A stretch of DNA of 64,000 nucleotides from Bog-375 sp049587755. Lineage in GTDB: Bacteria > Acidobacteriota > Terriglobia > Bryobacterales > Bryobacteraceae. How positions within the stretch are numbered: the stretch's first letter is position 1; the number at the start of each line of letters is the position of its first letter. Under the pieces are notes generated by a model. It did not search any database and was not told where the DNA came from. It saw only the letters and a list, made by a program, of their open reading frames with translations. Position numbers and translations under genes: made by a program. The DNA lies in NCBI GenBank assembly GCA_049587755.1, contig JBAVEN010000034.1, forward strand, positions 31,288-95,287. Direction: 5' to 3'. Of this stretch, positions 9,039-17,783 are shown piece by piece.

Positions 9039-10073
9039 TTACACCGCGCTCGATTTCAACTGCCCGCACGCCGCGAAAATATCCAGTCCGCGCGGCTTAC
9101 GGATGAAACACGGCAGCGAGCGGCGCACGATAGCTTGAAAAGCAGCGACGCGAGCGGGTTCCGGCGTCTGGTAGGGAATCTCCGGCCCTGGGTTCAAGGC
9201 AATCAGGTTGAGCTTGGCGTTGAGGCGAGCCAGCAGCTTCGCCACGCGGCGCGCATCGGCGTCGGTGTCGTTGACTCCCTGGAGCAGCACGTATTCGAAC
9301 GTCAACTTTTCCCAAGGCCGCAGGGGATAGGCCTGGCAGGCTTCTATCAGGTCCTTCAAATGATACTTGCGGGTGATGGGCATCAGCTCGCAGCGCTGCT
9401 CTTCGGTGGAGGCGTTGAGCGACACCGCCAGCTTGGGCCGCACCGGCTCGCGCCCCATTTCGGCGATCTCGGGCACAATGCCGGCGGTGGAAACGGTGAT
9501 GCGCCGCGGCGAGAGCGCAAAACCGGCGGGATCGAGCAGGATGCGCGTGGCCTTGATGACGTTGTCGAGATTGAGCAGCGGCTCGCCCTGGCCCATCATG
9601 ACGATGTTGAGGCGGCGTGGCGCGCGCGCACGGGCTAGGCCGTTGTCGTGGACCATCGCCAGCACTTGGCCCACGATTTCGCCCGCCGTCAGGCTGCGTT
9701 CCAGGCCTAGCAGCGCGGTCATGCAGAACTTGCAATCCACCGGGCAACCGGCCTGGCTGGAAATGCAGATGGTGTCTCGCTCGCCTTCCGGCATCAAGAC
9801 GGTTTCCACGGTGCGGCCATCTTCGAGGCGCAACAGGTAGCGCCGGGTGCCATCGACCGACTCAAAGCGGCGGGCGATTTCCGGCAGCCCGAAGGTGAGC
9901 CGCCCAGCCAGGCTCTGGCGCAAAACCGCAGGCAGAGCGCTGATGCCTACCAGATCGGTGGCGCGGCCACGATAGACGGCCTCATACACCTGAGTCGCGC
10001 GGTACACGGGTTGATCGGAGCCGAGAGCCTCGCGCAGGTCGGCAAGGTCCATCCCCACAAGCGGCTGGGACAT
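9039..10073 (-). CDS. rlmN: 23S rRNA (adenine2503-C2)/tRNA(A37) methyltransferase RlmN
   Basis: Radical-SAM enzyme that methylates C2 of A2503 in 23S rRNA and A37 of some tRNAs. 344 residues. The [4Fe-4S]-binding CxxxCxxC is Cys110, Cys114 and Cys117 in SSQAGCPVDCKFCMTA. MGQGEPLLNLDN and the SAM-binding region follow, and the C-terminal catalytic cysteine is Cys336 (FAACGQL). A second catalytic cysteine sits by family convention in the CxxxCxxC-proximal fold; I did not place it. The start MSQPLVGMDLADLREAL fits the family. Single gene, 45 bp downstream of the purine permease on the opposite side of its start. Confidence 0.93.
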   Translation of the reverse strand: MSQPLVGMDLADLREALGSDQPVYRATQVYEAVYRGRATDLVGISALPAVLRQSLAGRLTFGLPEIARRFESVDGTRRYLLRLEDGRTVETVLMPEGERDTICISSQAGCPVDCKFCMTALLGLERSLTAGEIVGQVLAMVHDNGLARARAPRRLNIVMMGQGEPLLNLDNVIKATRILLDPAGFALSPRRITVSTAGIVPEIAEMGREPVRPKLAVSLNASTEEQRCELMPITRKYHLKDLIEACQAYPLRPWEKLTFEYVLLQGVNDTDADARRVAKLLARLNAKLNLIALNPGPEIPYQTPEPARVAAFQAIVRRSLPCFIRKPRGLDIFAACGQLKSSAV

Positions 10074-10118
10074 GCGTGTCTTCTATTCTACTAGCCGCAT
10101 GGTTCGGCTTGCGTCAAC

Positions 10119-11432
10119 TTATCCCCACGATAGATAGATGAAGCGCAGCACAAACAGTGCCGTCAGCGCGTAGACGAACCAGCTCACCTGGCGGAACTTG
10201 CCACGCAGCACCTTGAGCAGGGTGAAAGCGGTGAAGCCGAATGCCAGGCCGTTAGCGATGCTGTAAGTCAGCGGAATGGTCATGATGGTGAGAAACGCGG
10301 GGATTGCAACTTCCGGATCGTGCCAGGCGATTTCCGCCACCGACGACATCATCAGGCTGCCCACGATGATCAGCGCCGGCGCGGTGGCCGCGGCGGGAAT
10401 GGCGCCGACCGCCGGCGCCACAAACAGCGCCGCTGCGAACAGCAGGCCGGTGACGATGGCGGTGACGCCAGTGCGCCCGCCCGCCGCCACGCCGGCCGCG
10501 CTTTCAATGTAGCTGACCACGGTGGAGGTGCCGCTCAGCGAGCCTACCACGGTGGCCGTGGCATCGGAAAACAGAATGCGGTTGACGCGCGGAATCCGGT
10601 GCGTGCGGTCGAACAGCCCGGCGCGCTTGCCAACCGCAACCAGCGTGCCGATGTTATCGAACATGTCGATGAACAAAAAGACGAAGATAATCTCGAGGAA
10701 GCCCAGCCGCAGAGCGCCGCCGACATCGAGCTTTCCGGCAGTAGCCGAGAGATCCTGGAAGCGGTAGGGCTGCGGCAGCCACTTCGCCACCCCCGTGGCG
10801 AAACCGATGGCCGTGGTAACGAGGATCCCGATCAGCATCGCGGCGCGCACGCGCCACGCCAGCAATGCGGCCATCAGCAGCAGCCCGAAGAGGGCCAGCG
10901 CCGTGCTCTTGTCGCGCAGATTGCCGAGCGTGACGGTAGTAACCGGATGCGCCAGGATGATGCCGGAATTGCGGAAGCCGATGAACGCGATGAAGAGGCC
11001 CACGCCGGCCGCCACGGCGGCATAGAGTTCGAACGGGATGGTGGAAATGATGAGCTGCCGCACACCCAGCGCAGTGAGCAGCAGAAAGGCAATACCGGAA
11101 ATGAAGACGGCTCCCAGCGCCGTCGGCCACGCCACGCCCATCCCTTTCACCACGGTGTACGTGAAATAAGCGTTGAGTCCCATCCCCGGCGCCAGCGCGA
11201 TGGGGTATTTTGCCAGGGCGCCCATCAGCACGCTGCCCACGGCCGCCGACAGGCAAGTGGCCGCGGTGACCGCGGCCAGCGGCATTCCGGCTTCATGCAG
11301 AATCGCGGGATTAACGAAGACGATGTATGCCATCGTCATGAACGTGGTGAAACCGGCCAGAATCTCCGTGCGCCAGTTCGCGTTCAACGTTGCAAATTCG
11401 AAATAGCGTTCGAGGGACGCGCGTAACGACAT
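10119..11432 (-). CDS. NCS2-type purine permease (AzgA/GhxP-like)
   Basis: 437 residues with about 12-14 membrane helices. It belongs to the AzgA branch of the NCS2 (nucleobase:cation symporter) superfamily, which imports adenine, guanine or hypoxanthine with protons. Typical blocks: EILAGFTTFMTMAYIVFVNP at the N-terminus, GMGLNAYFTYTV, FDNIGTLVAVGKRAGL and SGTSTVVSYIESAAGV. The 57-bp space between its start and the end of the response-regulator gene is too short for a purine riboswitch, and I saw none. Substrate preference among purines cannot be read from the sequence. Confidence 0.88.
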   Translation of the reverse strand: MSLRASLERYFEFATLNANWRTEILAGFTTFMTMAYIVFVNPAILHEAGMPLAAVTAATCLSAAVGSVLMGALAKYPIALAPGMGLNAYFTYTVVKGMGVAWPTALGAVFISGIAFLLLTALGVRQLIISTIPFELYAAVAAGVGLFIAFIGFRNSGIILAHPVTTVTLGNLRDKSTALALFGLLLMAALLAWRVRAAMLIGILVTTAIGFATGVAKWLPQPYRFQDLSATAGKLDVGGALRLGFLEIIFVFLFIDMFDNIGTLVAVGKRAGLFDRTHRIPRVNRILFSDATATVVGSLSGTSTVVSYIESAAGVAAGGRTGVTAIVTGLLFAAALFVAPAVGAIPAAATAPALIIVGSLMMSSVAEIAWHDPEVAIPAFLTIMTIPLTYSIANGLAFGFTAFTLLKVLRGKFRQVSWFVYALTALFVLRFIYLSWG

Positions 11433-11489
11433 GAATTTCCATTGTAGGCGGGGAACGGGGTCCGCCCGGATGCGCGCGGCCAGTGTCCT

Positions 11490-12236
11490 CTACGTTTGCC
11501 CAACTCCGGCGAGAGACTGGAGAAGGTCGCGGAAGCGACGGCGGGCAACTTCCAACCTCTGGCCGTTCTTGAGCAGGACCTCAGCCGACCCGCCGGCGAG
11601 CGGGAACACTTCCGTGACTGCGTTCAGATTGATGAGCGAAGCGCGCGAAATGCGGAAGAAGCGGGCGGGGTCAAGGCGCCGCTCGAGGTCGTTGAGGGTG
11701 GGGTCCATCCAATACTCGCCTTTGTCGGCAACCAGGCGGGTGAGACTGCCTTCGGTGCTGAAATACAGCACGCGAGACTCGTGGATTACCAGGTAATGGC
11801 CGCCGCTGCGTACCAGGAAGCGGGCCGGCGCAGAGCGCTGGCCGCGAATGGCGCGATCGAGCGATTCTTCGCGGTCCCCGGCGGGGAAGGTGCGCAGGCG
11901 TTCGATCGCTTGCGCGAGGCGGGCGCGGCCGACGGGCTTCAGCAGGTAATCCACCGCGTGAAGCTCGAAGGCCTCCACGGCATACTGATCGTAAGCGGTG
12001 CAGAAGATAATGTGGGGGCGCGGCTGCGGCAGGCAGGCAGCGACGTCGATGCCGGAGCAGCCCGCCATCTGGATATCGAGCAAGATCGCGTCGGGGTGGA
12101 GCTGGCCGGCCATCTGCATGGCTTCAACGCCGCTTCCGGCCTCGCCGGCGACCTCGATATCGGCGTGCGCGGCCAACAATTGGCGCAGGCGGACGCGCGT
12201 GGGAGCTTCGTCATCGACGATAAGAATGCGGATCAA
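11490..12236 (-). CDS. LytTR-family response regulator
   Basis: 248 residues. Receiver domain (1-120: IRILIVDDEAPTRVRLRQLL, phosphoacceptor Asp54 in ILLDIQMAG, Lys in YLLKPVGRA) joined to a LytTR DNA-binding domain (about 145-245: FLVRSGGHYLVIHESRVLYF, RISRASLINLNAVTEV). Family members bind imperfect direct repeats upstream of target genes. The TTG start at 12236 overlaps the stop of the upstream kinase gene (TTGA), so translation is probably coupled. A longer frame to 12686 exists but only reads out-of-frame kinase sequence. Cognate partner of the next gene. Confidence 0.92.
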   Translation of the reverse strand: MIRILIVDDEAPTRVRLRQLLAAHADIEVAGEAGSGVEAMQMAGQLHPDAILLDIQMAGCSGIDVAACLPQPRPHIIFCTAYDQYAVEAFELHAVDYLLKPVGRARLAQAIERLRTFPAGDREESLDRAIRGQRSAPARFLVRSGGHYLVIHESRVLYFSTEGSLTRLVADKGEYWMDPTLNDLERRLDPARFFRISRASLINLNAVTEVFPLAGGSAEVLLKNGQRLEVARRRFRDLLQSLAGVGQT

Positions 12237-14110
12237 CAGAGTTCTCCGCTGGCTACGCCGGCGACGGCAGATTGCGGGAGGGTGAGCACGACGCGAGTGC
12301 GGTCCCCGCCGCTCTCCCAGGATAATCGGGCGGAATCGCCGTAGTAGCCGCGGAGGCGTTCGGCGACATTGCGCAACCCGTGGCCCTCGCCCGGCACCTG
12401 AAGCGAGAAGCCGGGGGGGAAGCCAGGGCCAGTGTCGAAGACCTCGACTGATAGCCGTCCGTTTTCGAGCGCCGCGCGCAGGCCCACAGTTCCCCGGCCT
12501 TCCCTGGCAGAGACGCCGTGCTTGATGGCGTTCTCGATGAGGGGCTGGATGCTCATCGCCGGAATCCGAATTCGCGCGGCGGCGGGATCGACATCGAGCT
12601 CCACCTGCAGGTGTTCGCCGAAGCGCGCCTGTTCGATGCGCAGATAGGCGGTGATGAACTCGATCTCTTCGCCGAGCGGCGCCCATTCGTTCTCGGATTT
12701 GCGGAGGGTGTAGCGGAAGACCTGGGCCAGGCGCTCGATGGTTTCATCGGCCAGGTCAGGCTGGTATTGCATGAGGCCGGCGATCACGCTGAGGGAGTTG
12801 AAAAGGAAGTGGGGATTGATTTGGGCGCGCAGGGCCTTCAGCTCAGCGCGGCTGGCCAGCAGACGGAGCTGATGTTCGCGCTCCTCCTGGCGGCGGCGAT
12901 CGGCGCGGAAGCGGACGTTTTCGAGAACCATGCCGAGCGTGCCGGCGAGCGATTGCAACAAGCGGCGGTCGTCGCTCAGGAACGGGATGCCGTCAGTACG
13001 CGGGGCGAGCAGGATGAATCCGTGGCAAGCTGCGGCGTGTTCGATCTCGGCGCAGAGAGCTTCCTCTTCCTGGCCGGAGTGGGGAGCGGTTGCGCCGGTG
13101 AAGCCGATTTGCGCCGGCGCCTGGAAGATGGCGGCGAGGCTGGCGCCGGCACGCGCACGGAGTTCCTCTTCAGTGGCGGCCCTTTGCACGTCGCGGATGA
13201 ACTGGCGCTCGGCCTCGACCGCGGAGTAAGGGCGGCGCAGCCAGAGGCGGTCAATGGCGCGGGCCACCTGTGTGTAGACCCAAGGTCCCGCGAGCCAAAA
13301 AAATATGAAGCCGTAAAGCCACGGCGTGGCGCCGTCGGGAAGGCGGACCAGCGAGCGCGTCGCCGCCACGATGGCCGCCGTCAGGGCGGCCAGTCCCAGG
13401 GCGAGGAAAACGCCGCGCTTCATGAGTACATCGAAGAAGACCAGCCGCTCGCGGTAATACAGGCTGACGCAGAAGAAGGCTAGCAGCAGGTAATCGGGTA
13501 TCTGGTCCACCCAGGCGCCGGCATCGGACAGGCTGGCGGTGGCGCACACCAGCATGAGCACCAGCAGGACGCGAATCCAACGGCCATGCGCCAGGTGGGC
13601 TTGGTGCAAGCGATGCCGCGAGAAGACTTGAAACAGGAGGCCCATGCCAGCGGCCGCGGCCAGGGCGACTGCGGGAGCGCGATAGAGGTTGTCGCTCCAG
13701 GGCTGGTTGAGGAGGCCGCTTCCTTGCAACACGCGCGCCAGTGCGGCGGCGACGCTGGCAGCATAGAATGCCGCGAGCAGCCAGCGCCAGCCGCGGCCGG
13801 CGGGGAGGCCGTTGCCGCCGCTCTCGAGAACCAGGTGGAAGATGAGCGGAGGCAACAGACCGAGGGCCAGGCTGCGAATCGTCTGGAGCGCAACCGAGAG
13901 CCAGGGCCCGGCGCTTTGCGGAATGGATGTCTGGTATAGCAGGTTGCTCAGAAAGGCGACGGCGCAAACCAGCGTGAAAGCGGGCAAGGCGGTCTGCGGG
14001 CGTCGCTTGCCACGGTGGCGCTCGCCCCAGTAGAACAAGGCCAGCGTGGAGAAAGTCAGAGCGCCGAATGCGAAGATCGCCAGCGAAGTTACTTCAAGCA
14101 ATCGATCCAT
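12233..14110 (-). CDS. LytS-type membrane sensor histidine kinase
   Basis: 625 residues. The N-terminal half has seven or eight membrane helices (about residues 5-265). It is followed by a GAF-like region (about 295-400), a short coiled coil (RRQEEREHQLRLLASRAELKALR) and a His_kinase domain with QINPHFLFNSL (phosphoacceptor His434). The HATPase carries IQPLIENAIKHG, DTGPGFP and GHGLRNVAERL. This HxxFN-type histidine box is characteristic of kinases that pair with LytTR regulators, and the adjoining gene is one. The ligand is unknown. Confidence 0.9.
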   Translation of the reverse strand: MDRLLEVTSLAIFAFGALTFSTLALFYWGERHRGKRRPQTALPAFTLVCAVAFLSNLLYQTSIPQSAGPWLSVALQTIRSLALGLLPPLIFHLVLESGGNGLPAGRGWRWLLAAFYAASVAAALARVLQGSGLLNQPWSDNLYRAPAVALAAAAGMGLLFQVFSRHRLHQAHLAHGRWIRVLLVLMLVCATASLSDAGAWVDQIPDYLLLAFFCVSLYYRERLVFFDVLMKRGVFLALGLAALTAAIVAATRSLVRLPDGATPWLYGFIFFWLAGPWVYTQVARAIDRLWLRRPYSAVEAERQFIRDVQRAATEEELRARAGASLAAIFQAPAQIGFTGATAPHSGQEEEALCAEIEHAAACHGFILLAPRTDGIPFLSDDRRLLQSLAGTLGMVLENVRFRADRRRQEEREHQLRLLASRAELKALRAQINPHFLFNSLSVIAGLMQYQPDLADETIERLAQVFRYTLRKSENEWAPLGEEIEFITAYLRIEQARFGEHLQVELDVDPAAARIRIPAMSIQPLIENAIKHGVSAREGRGTVGLRAALENGRLSVEVFDTGPGFPPGFSLQVPGEGHGLRNVAERLRGYYGDSARLSWESGGDRTRVVLTLPQSAVAGVASGELC

Positions 14111-14133
14111 CGTCCGCCGGGTCCCAGACTATT

Positions 14134-14616
14134 TCATTTAGCATACTCCGTCGGCTTGCCCGTCAAAGCCTCGAGGATGCGGCAGATCTGAGCAGAGGCA
14201 GTGACGGAGTTCAAGAGTACGGCTGCTGGTTTGTCATCGTCCCTGCGATAGATGATGCCGACGAAAGCATAGTCCAAGAGCATACCGAACAGCGTCGGCC
14301 GCTTGGACGGGAGATGGGCGCCGCTAACGTCGGCGACCCGCTGCCAGGCGCCCGGGCCGGAAACTACCGCCGTGATCTGGGAAGGTTTGACCCTCTCCGT
14401 CAGTTGATGCCCGAAGACGGATGAGGGAGCAATCGTCAGCACCACGCGATCCGGATTCGAGGTGATGGTAACGGTTGTGTTCCAGTCGTACGGGCTGGTT
14501 TTGATCGGAAGTGTGCCGCCGATATATTGGACCTTGTTCCAAGATCTTCGCTCCGCCGCAGAGGTGAGAAGGCCGATCGCGGTCACTACGAGGAACGATC
14601 TGAGGGCCCGTCGCAT
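14134..14616 (-). CDS. hypothetical secreted protein
   Basis: 160 residues with an N-terminal hydrophobic signal-like segment (residues 5-20, MRRALRSFLVVTAIGLLTSA). The body alternates polar and hydrophobic residues as in a beta-rich fold (NTTVTITSNPDRVVLTIAP, ITAVVSG), and a hydrophobic patch LLDYAFVGIIYRRDDDKP lies near residue 115. Short proteins of this shape occur in acidobacteria, but I know no function. It begins 184 bp from the beta-barrel pair on the other strand and sits 23 bp downstream of the start side of the LytS-type kinase gene. Confidence 0.6.
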   Translation of the reverse strand: MRRALRSFLVVTAIGLLTSAAERRSWNKVQYIGGTLPIKTSPYDWNTTVTITSNPDRVVLTIAPSSVFGHQLTERVKPSQITAVVSGPGAWQRVADVSGAHLPSKRPTLFGMLLDYAFVGIIYRRDDDKPAAVLLNSVTASAQICRILEALTGKPTEYAK

Positions 14617-14710
14617 CTCGAATCGACTTCAGTATAAGGGCGCCTCACCGGCCGGTACAATGGATTCCCGCCGAGTGGCGGAAGCCGATTCTGAGCGGCT
14701 GGAAGAGCTT

Positions 14711-14732
14711 TTGAGCGGCCCGCGCCGCTCAA
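14711..14732. repeat. perfect 9-bp hairpin upstream of beta-barrel genes
   Basis: TTGAGCGGC - CCGC - GCCGCTCAA, a perfect inverted repeat 69 bp before the first beta-barrel gene. It has no T tract. It could be an operator, or part of a 5' leader if transcription starts upstream. Confidence 0.45.
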
Positions 14733-14800
14733 CGTCAATTCCAGCCAGTCAACGGATTTTGGTGGCCGGAGCCGGACCATCCATCTAAGATGAGGATGAC

Positions 14801-15427
14801 ATGCGCAAGCGTTTCGTGATGGAGTTTCTGCTCGTGACTCTGGGCTCCAGCGCCGCCGCGGCACAAGCGCTCCAAAACTTGGACGTAGCCATTTTGGGCG
14901 GGACCGCATTGAGCACGGGCGCCTGGAATACGTCCCTGGTCGCCGGCGGGACGAACATCACGCTGCAATGCCCGCGCGGATTCACTTTGCAGACTGACGA
15001 TGGGTACCAGATTGCGCGCGTGTCGGCTGCCAGCCTGATGGCCGATCTTTCGTTGCTCTTCCCCAGTCCCGGTGGGTTGAATTCCAATGTGCCCGTCTCT
15101 TCCGGCAGCGGCAACTCCGGGATGGCGGGAACACTGGGATTGCGGCTGATGGTTCCGGTGAGCTCGCGGCTGTCCATTTATGCGGTGTCTGGCGGTGGCG
15201 CCGGGTCTTTTCAATCGCTGGTGGTGACTGGAGGAGCCAACCCCTCGGTTTCAACCGATTCGACGGTTCACGGCGTGTTCGTCTTCGGCGGCGGTGCGGA
15301 TTTCCGGCTGTCGAAGGGCCTCAGTCTACGGGTGGAGGCCAGGGATTTGGTTACGGGCAAAGAACTGGACGGGGCGACCGGACGCCATCACTGGTTGCCG
15401 ACGCTCGGCGTAGCATTTCATTTCTGA
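14801..15427 (+). CDS. outer-membrane beta-barrel protein, tandem copy 1
   Basis: 208 residues with a signal peptide (cleavage probably after AAAA near residue 20). A series of amphipathic strands ends in the terminal aromatic signature GVAFHF used by the BAM machinery. The repeated SAASLMADLSL, LRLMVPVSSRLSIYAVSGGG and FGGGADFRLSKGLSLRVEARDLVTGKEL blocks recur almost unchanged in the next gene. It is about the size of OmpX/OmpW-like eight-stranded barrels. The function is unknown. GAGGATGAC precedes ATG 14801, and the identical string precedes the downstream copy. Confidence 0.72.
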   Translation: MRKRFVMEFLLVTLGSSAAAAQALQNLDVAILGGTALSTGAWNTSLVAGGTNITLQCPRGFTLQTDDGYQIARVSAASLMADLSLLFPSPGGLNSNVPVSSGSGNSGMAGTLGLRLMVPVSSRLSIYAVSGGGAGSFQSLVVTGGANPSVSTDSTVHGVFVFGGGADFRLSKGLSLRVEARDLVTGKELDGATGRHHWLPTLGVAFHF

Positions 15428-15437
15428 GGAGGATGAC

Positions 15438-16049
15438 ATGCGCAAGAGTTTCCTGACGCGGTTTCTCATCGCGGCTCTGTGGTCCGGCGCCGCGTACGCG
15501 CAGGGAATCCAAAACTATGACATATTCATTTCGGCGGGGCCGGTGTGGACCAGGTCCAATGTGATCCCCGGGACGAACGTCACGCTGGCCGGCTCGACGG
15601 GCCACAGTATCGAGATCGACTATGGCTACCAGTTCGAACGAATGTCGGCTGCCAGCCTGATGGCCGATGTCTGGAGCACATTCGCCTTTCCGGGCGCGTG
15701 GAAGGCCGAGTTGCCCGTCTCGGGCGGAAACTCCTCTTCCTGGGGCGCGTTCGCGCTGGGATTACGGCTGATGGTTCCGGTGAAACCACGGCTGTCGTTC
15801 TATGCGGTGTCTGACGGCGGTTTCACGGCCTTTAGCATTCCATTCGTAACCGAGGGCGCCAACCCCACGGTTACGTCGACTGGTGACACTTCTCACGGCG
15901 CATTCATCTTCGGAGGTGGCGCGGACCTGCGGCTGTCGCGATGGTTCAGCCTGCGGGCGGAAGTGAGGGATTTGGTCACGGGCAGGGAGTTGAGCGGAGC
16001 CGGGCGGAATCACCCGTTGCCGGTATTCGGCGTGGCGATTCATTTCTGA
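15438..16049 (+). CDS. outer-membrane beta-barrel protein, tandem copy 2
   Basis: 203 residues, a clear paralogue of the preceding gene. It has the same signal peptide layout (MRKSFLTRFLIAALWSGAAYAQ), SAASLMADVWS, LGLRLMVPVKPRLSFYAVSDGG, FGGGADLRLSRWFSLRAEVRDLVTGREL and C-terminal GVAIHF. Only 10 bp separate the two genes, and the ribosome-site context (GAGGATGACATGCGCAAG) is shared, so the pair arose by tandem duplication and is probably co-transcribed. The N-terminal extracellular portions differ most, as expected if exposed loops diverge. Function unknown. Confidence 0.72.
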   Translation: MRKSFLTRFLIAALWSGAAYAQGIQNYDIFISAGPVWTRSNVIPGTNVTLAGSTGHSIEIDYGYQFERMSAASLMADVWSTFAFPGAWKAELPVSGGNSSSWGAFALGLRLMVPVKPRLSFYAVSDGGFTAFSIPFVTEGANPTVTSTGDTSHGAFIFGGGADLRLSRWFSLRAEVRDLVTGRELSGAGRNHPLPVFGVAIHF

Positions 16050-16153
16050 AGACCGGCCGGAGCGGGCGCGCTGAAGGGATGAGGACACCACCGTATCGCC
16101 GCCCAGCGGTTCACGCCTGGACGAAAGCGGCGCCGCGGGACAGACGCCGAACC

Positions 16154-16477
16154 CTAATGGGGGCGCACGAATTCGTAGCGCTCCAGGGTGGCGGCTACAT
16201 GATAAGCCGGCGCGCCTTCGTGGTAACCGTTGGCTGCGCGTTCCAATCGAACGACCTTGCCCACACAGCGCAGGCTGATGGGCTGTTTCTCATCCTGGTT
16301 CAGGGTGATGACGTATTCAATCGAACCGGTCACCGACGGCTCGCTTTCGGTTGTGAAGAGCACTCCCGTCGAACTGATGTTCTTGGTGTGGCCGGCCAAG
16401 GTGATTCGCTCAACGCCGGAGCGTACGACGGACAGTGGGAGGTGGAGCGTGAATCGCCGCGTTCTTCTGTGTTCCAT
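16154..16477 (-). CDS. PilZ domain protein
   Basis: 107 residues, essentially a single PilZ domain, the main bacterial c-di-GMP receptor fold. The N-terminal RxxxR-type motif is visible as RRTRRF (residues 4-9), and the second motif (D/N-x-S-x-x-G) as NISSTGVLF (residues 33-41). Binding is therefore plausible, with Asn for the more common Asp. There is no effector domain, so it would act through a protein partner. It is convergent with the beta-barrel genes and lies downstream of the Fo operon on the same strand, separated by 176 bp containing a G-quadruplex-like run. Confidence 0.8.
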   Translation of the reverse strand: MEHRRTRRFTLHLPLSVVRSGVERITLAGHTKNISSTGVLFTTESEPSVTGSIEYVITLNQDEKQPISLRCVGKVVRLERAANGYHEGAPAYHVAATLERYEFVRPH

Positions 16478-16580
16478 GAGTAGATCGTCTTAAATGCTAC
16501 TGGTGCGACGACCCGCAAATCAATAGACCGCGCTGCACACCAACCACTACCGGTACTAGCATTCGGGGTTCATTAGTACA

Positions 16581-16605
16581 GGGGGATAAGGGGGGTGGGG
16601 GTGGG
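16581..16605 (+). other. G-quadruplex-forming motif downstream of the Fo operon
   Basis: Four G runs (5, 6, 5 and 3 G) separated by loops of 4, 1 and 1 bases on the plus strand. This fits the G3+N1-7 rule. It lies 49 bp beyond the atpE stop and on the template strand for the minus-strand operon. Confidence 0.5.
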
Positions 16606-16653
16606 CCCAGTAGCCGATTGACCAGCCCAGCGGCCCACGCCCCGTTTGAGAAA

Positions 16654-16959
16654 CTACCTCACGAAGACAAACACAATCAGCAACGTGTAAAGCGCCAGTG
16701 ACTCGATGAAAGCCAGACCGATCAGCATCGCCAACTGAATCGCCCCGGCCGCTCCGGGATTGCGCCCCATGCCTTCCACCGCGCTGGCAATGGCCTTGCC
16801 CTGCCCCAGCCCGCAAAGGCCGGATGCAATCGCCATCGACAATCCGGCGGCCAGCGGGTTCCACTGAGTGGCCGCAGCCGCAGCGCCCGGCGTCTGCGCG
16901 CACAGCACGCAACTGCCAAGCAACATCAGTGCCAGCACGAAAAACAGTTTCTTCGTCAT
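16654..16959 (-). CDS. atpE: ATP synthase Fo subunit c, with signal-peptide-like N-terminus
   Basis: Forms the rotating ring of the membrane ATP synthase. 101 residues. An N-terminal hydrophobic leader ending CVLCAQ (about 1-21) is absent from the classic 79-residue E. coli subunit. It is followed by the two ring helices (about 36-60 and 74-100) joined by the polar loop GMGRNPGA. The ion-binding carboxylate is Glu86 (FIESLALYTL), with Ser87 beside it and Gln53 (GLGQG) in the first helix. SD-like GGAGAA precedes the ATG. It is last in the order atpZ-atpI-atpB-atpE; no atpF or F1 gene follows. Confidence 0.95.
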   Translation of the reverse strand: MTKKLFFVLALMLLGSCVLCAQTPGAAAAATQWNPLAAGLSMAIASGLCGLGQGKAIASAVEGMGRNPGAAGAIQLAMLIGLAFIESLALYTLLIVFVFVR

Positions 16960-17054
16960 TTGTTTTCTCCTGAATGAAATCGCCCGAGGAGGTGGTTCCC
17001 GCCGCGCCTGGGGAGACCGGCGGGCTCACGCTCAAAGGCGGCATAAAGCCGGAA

Positions 17055-17783
17055 TTAATGTTCGTGTGCGATCGAGCTGCCCACGTAAGACATAGCCAGC
17101 AACATAAAAATGTAAGCCTGCACCACGCCCACGAATATGTGCAGACCCATGAAAATCACCGGCACCACTAAGTAGGTCAGGCTGAGAAACACCATTGTCA
17201 CTTGCTCGCCGGCGAACATGTTGGCATAGAGACGAATGGTGAGCGAAAGTGGACGCGCCAGATGGCTGACGATTTCGATCGGAAACATTAGAAATGCCAG
17301 CCACCATTTGGGCCCCATGAACTGCAAAATGTATTTGAAACCGTGCGCCTGTACTCCCATCAGGTTGTAATAAAAGAAAGTTGCCATGGCGCAGCCGAGG
17401 GTGACTGGCGCATTCATGGTGGGAGACTCGAAGGCAGGGATGAGTCCCATCAGGTTCGAAACCAGAATAAAGATGAAGATGGTTCCGAAGAAAGCCAGAT
17501 AGCGCGCGCCCTCCGGCCCCATCTGGCCCTCGGCCTGGCCGCGGACGAAATCGTACAGCAACTCGAAGGTCTGCTGCATCTTACCCGGCTTGGCGGCCGA
17601 AAGGCGCGCGCGCAAGATGGCGACCACCACCACCAGCGCCAGGAACACCAGAAACTGCATCAGGATGTAGTTCGCCCAGGGCCGCGCCTGGGGGTGCATT
17701 CCAACCAATTGCAGCGCGGCGTTTCCCAAATCGCTAAAGCGGTCGTTGAAGATCCTGGTGATCCAGAGTTCGCTTTCTTGCAT
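17055..17783 (-). CDS. atpB: ATP synthase Fo subunit a
   Basis: Stator subunit that provides the proton half-channels. 242 residues with five or six membrane helices. The essential arginine is Arg184 in RPLSLTIRLYANMFAGE, and other family blocks are FVFILVSNLMGLIP and the C-terminal Gln/His-containing helix GVVQAYIFMLL. The start at 17783 overlaps the end of the atpI-like gene by 50 bp. A shorter start at Met29 would remove the overlap but also residues that usually precede the first helix. It is followed by atpE after 95 bp. Confidence 0.95.
   Translation of the reverse strand: MQESELWITRIFNDRFSDLGNAALQLVGMHPQARPWANYILMQFLVFLALVVVVAILRARLSAAKPGKMQQTFELLYDFVRGQAEGQMGPEGARYLAFFGTIFIFILVSNLMGLIPAFESPTMNAPVTLGCAMATFFYYNLMGVQAHGFKYILQFMGPKWWLAFLMFPIEIVSHLARPLSLTIRLYANMFAGEQVTMVFLSLTYLVVPVIFMGLHIFVGVVQAYIFMLLAMSYVGSSIAHEH

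Noticed and set aside
10320..11426. 368-codon plus-strand frame opposite the purine permease
   Set aside because: Shadow; low-complexity His/Arg/Gly composition.
11433..11489. Purine riboswitch before the NCS2 permease
   Set aside because: Only 57 bp between genes and no paired P1-P3 pattern.
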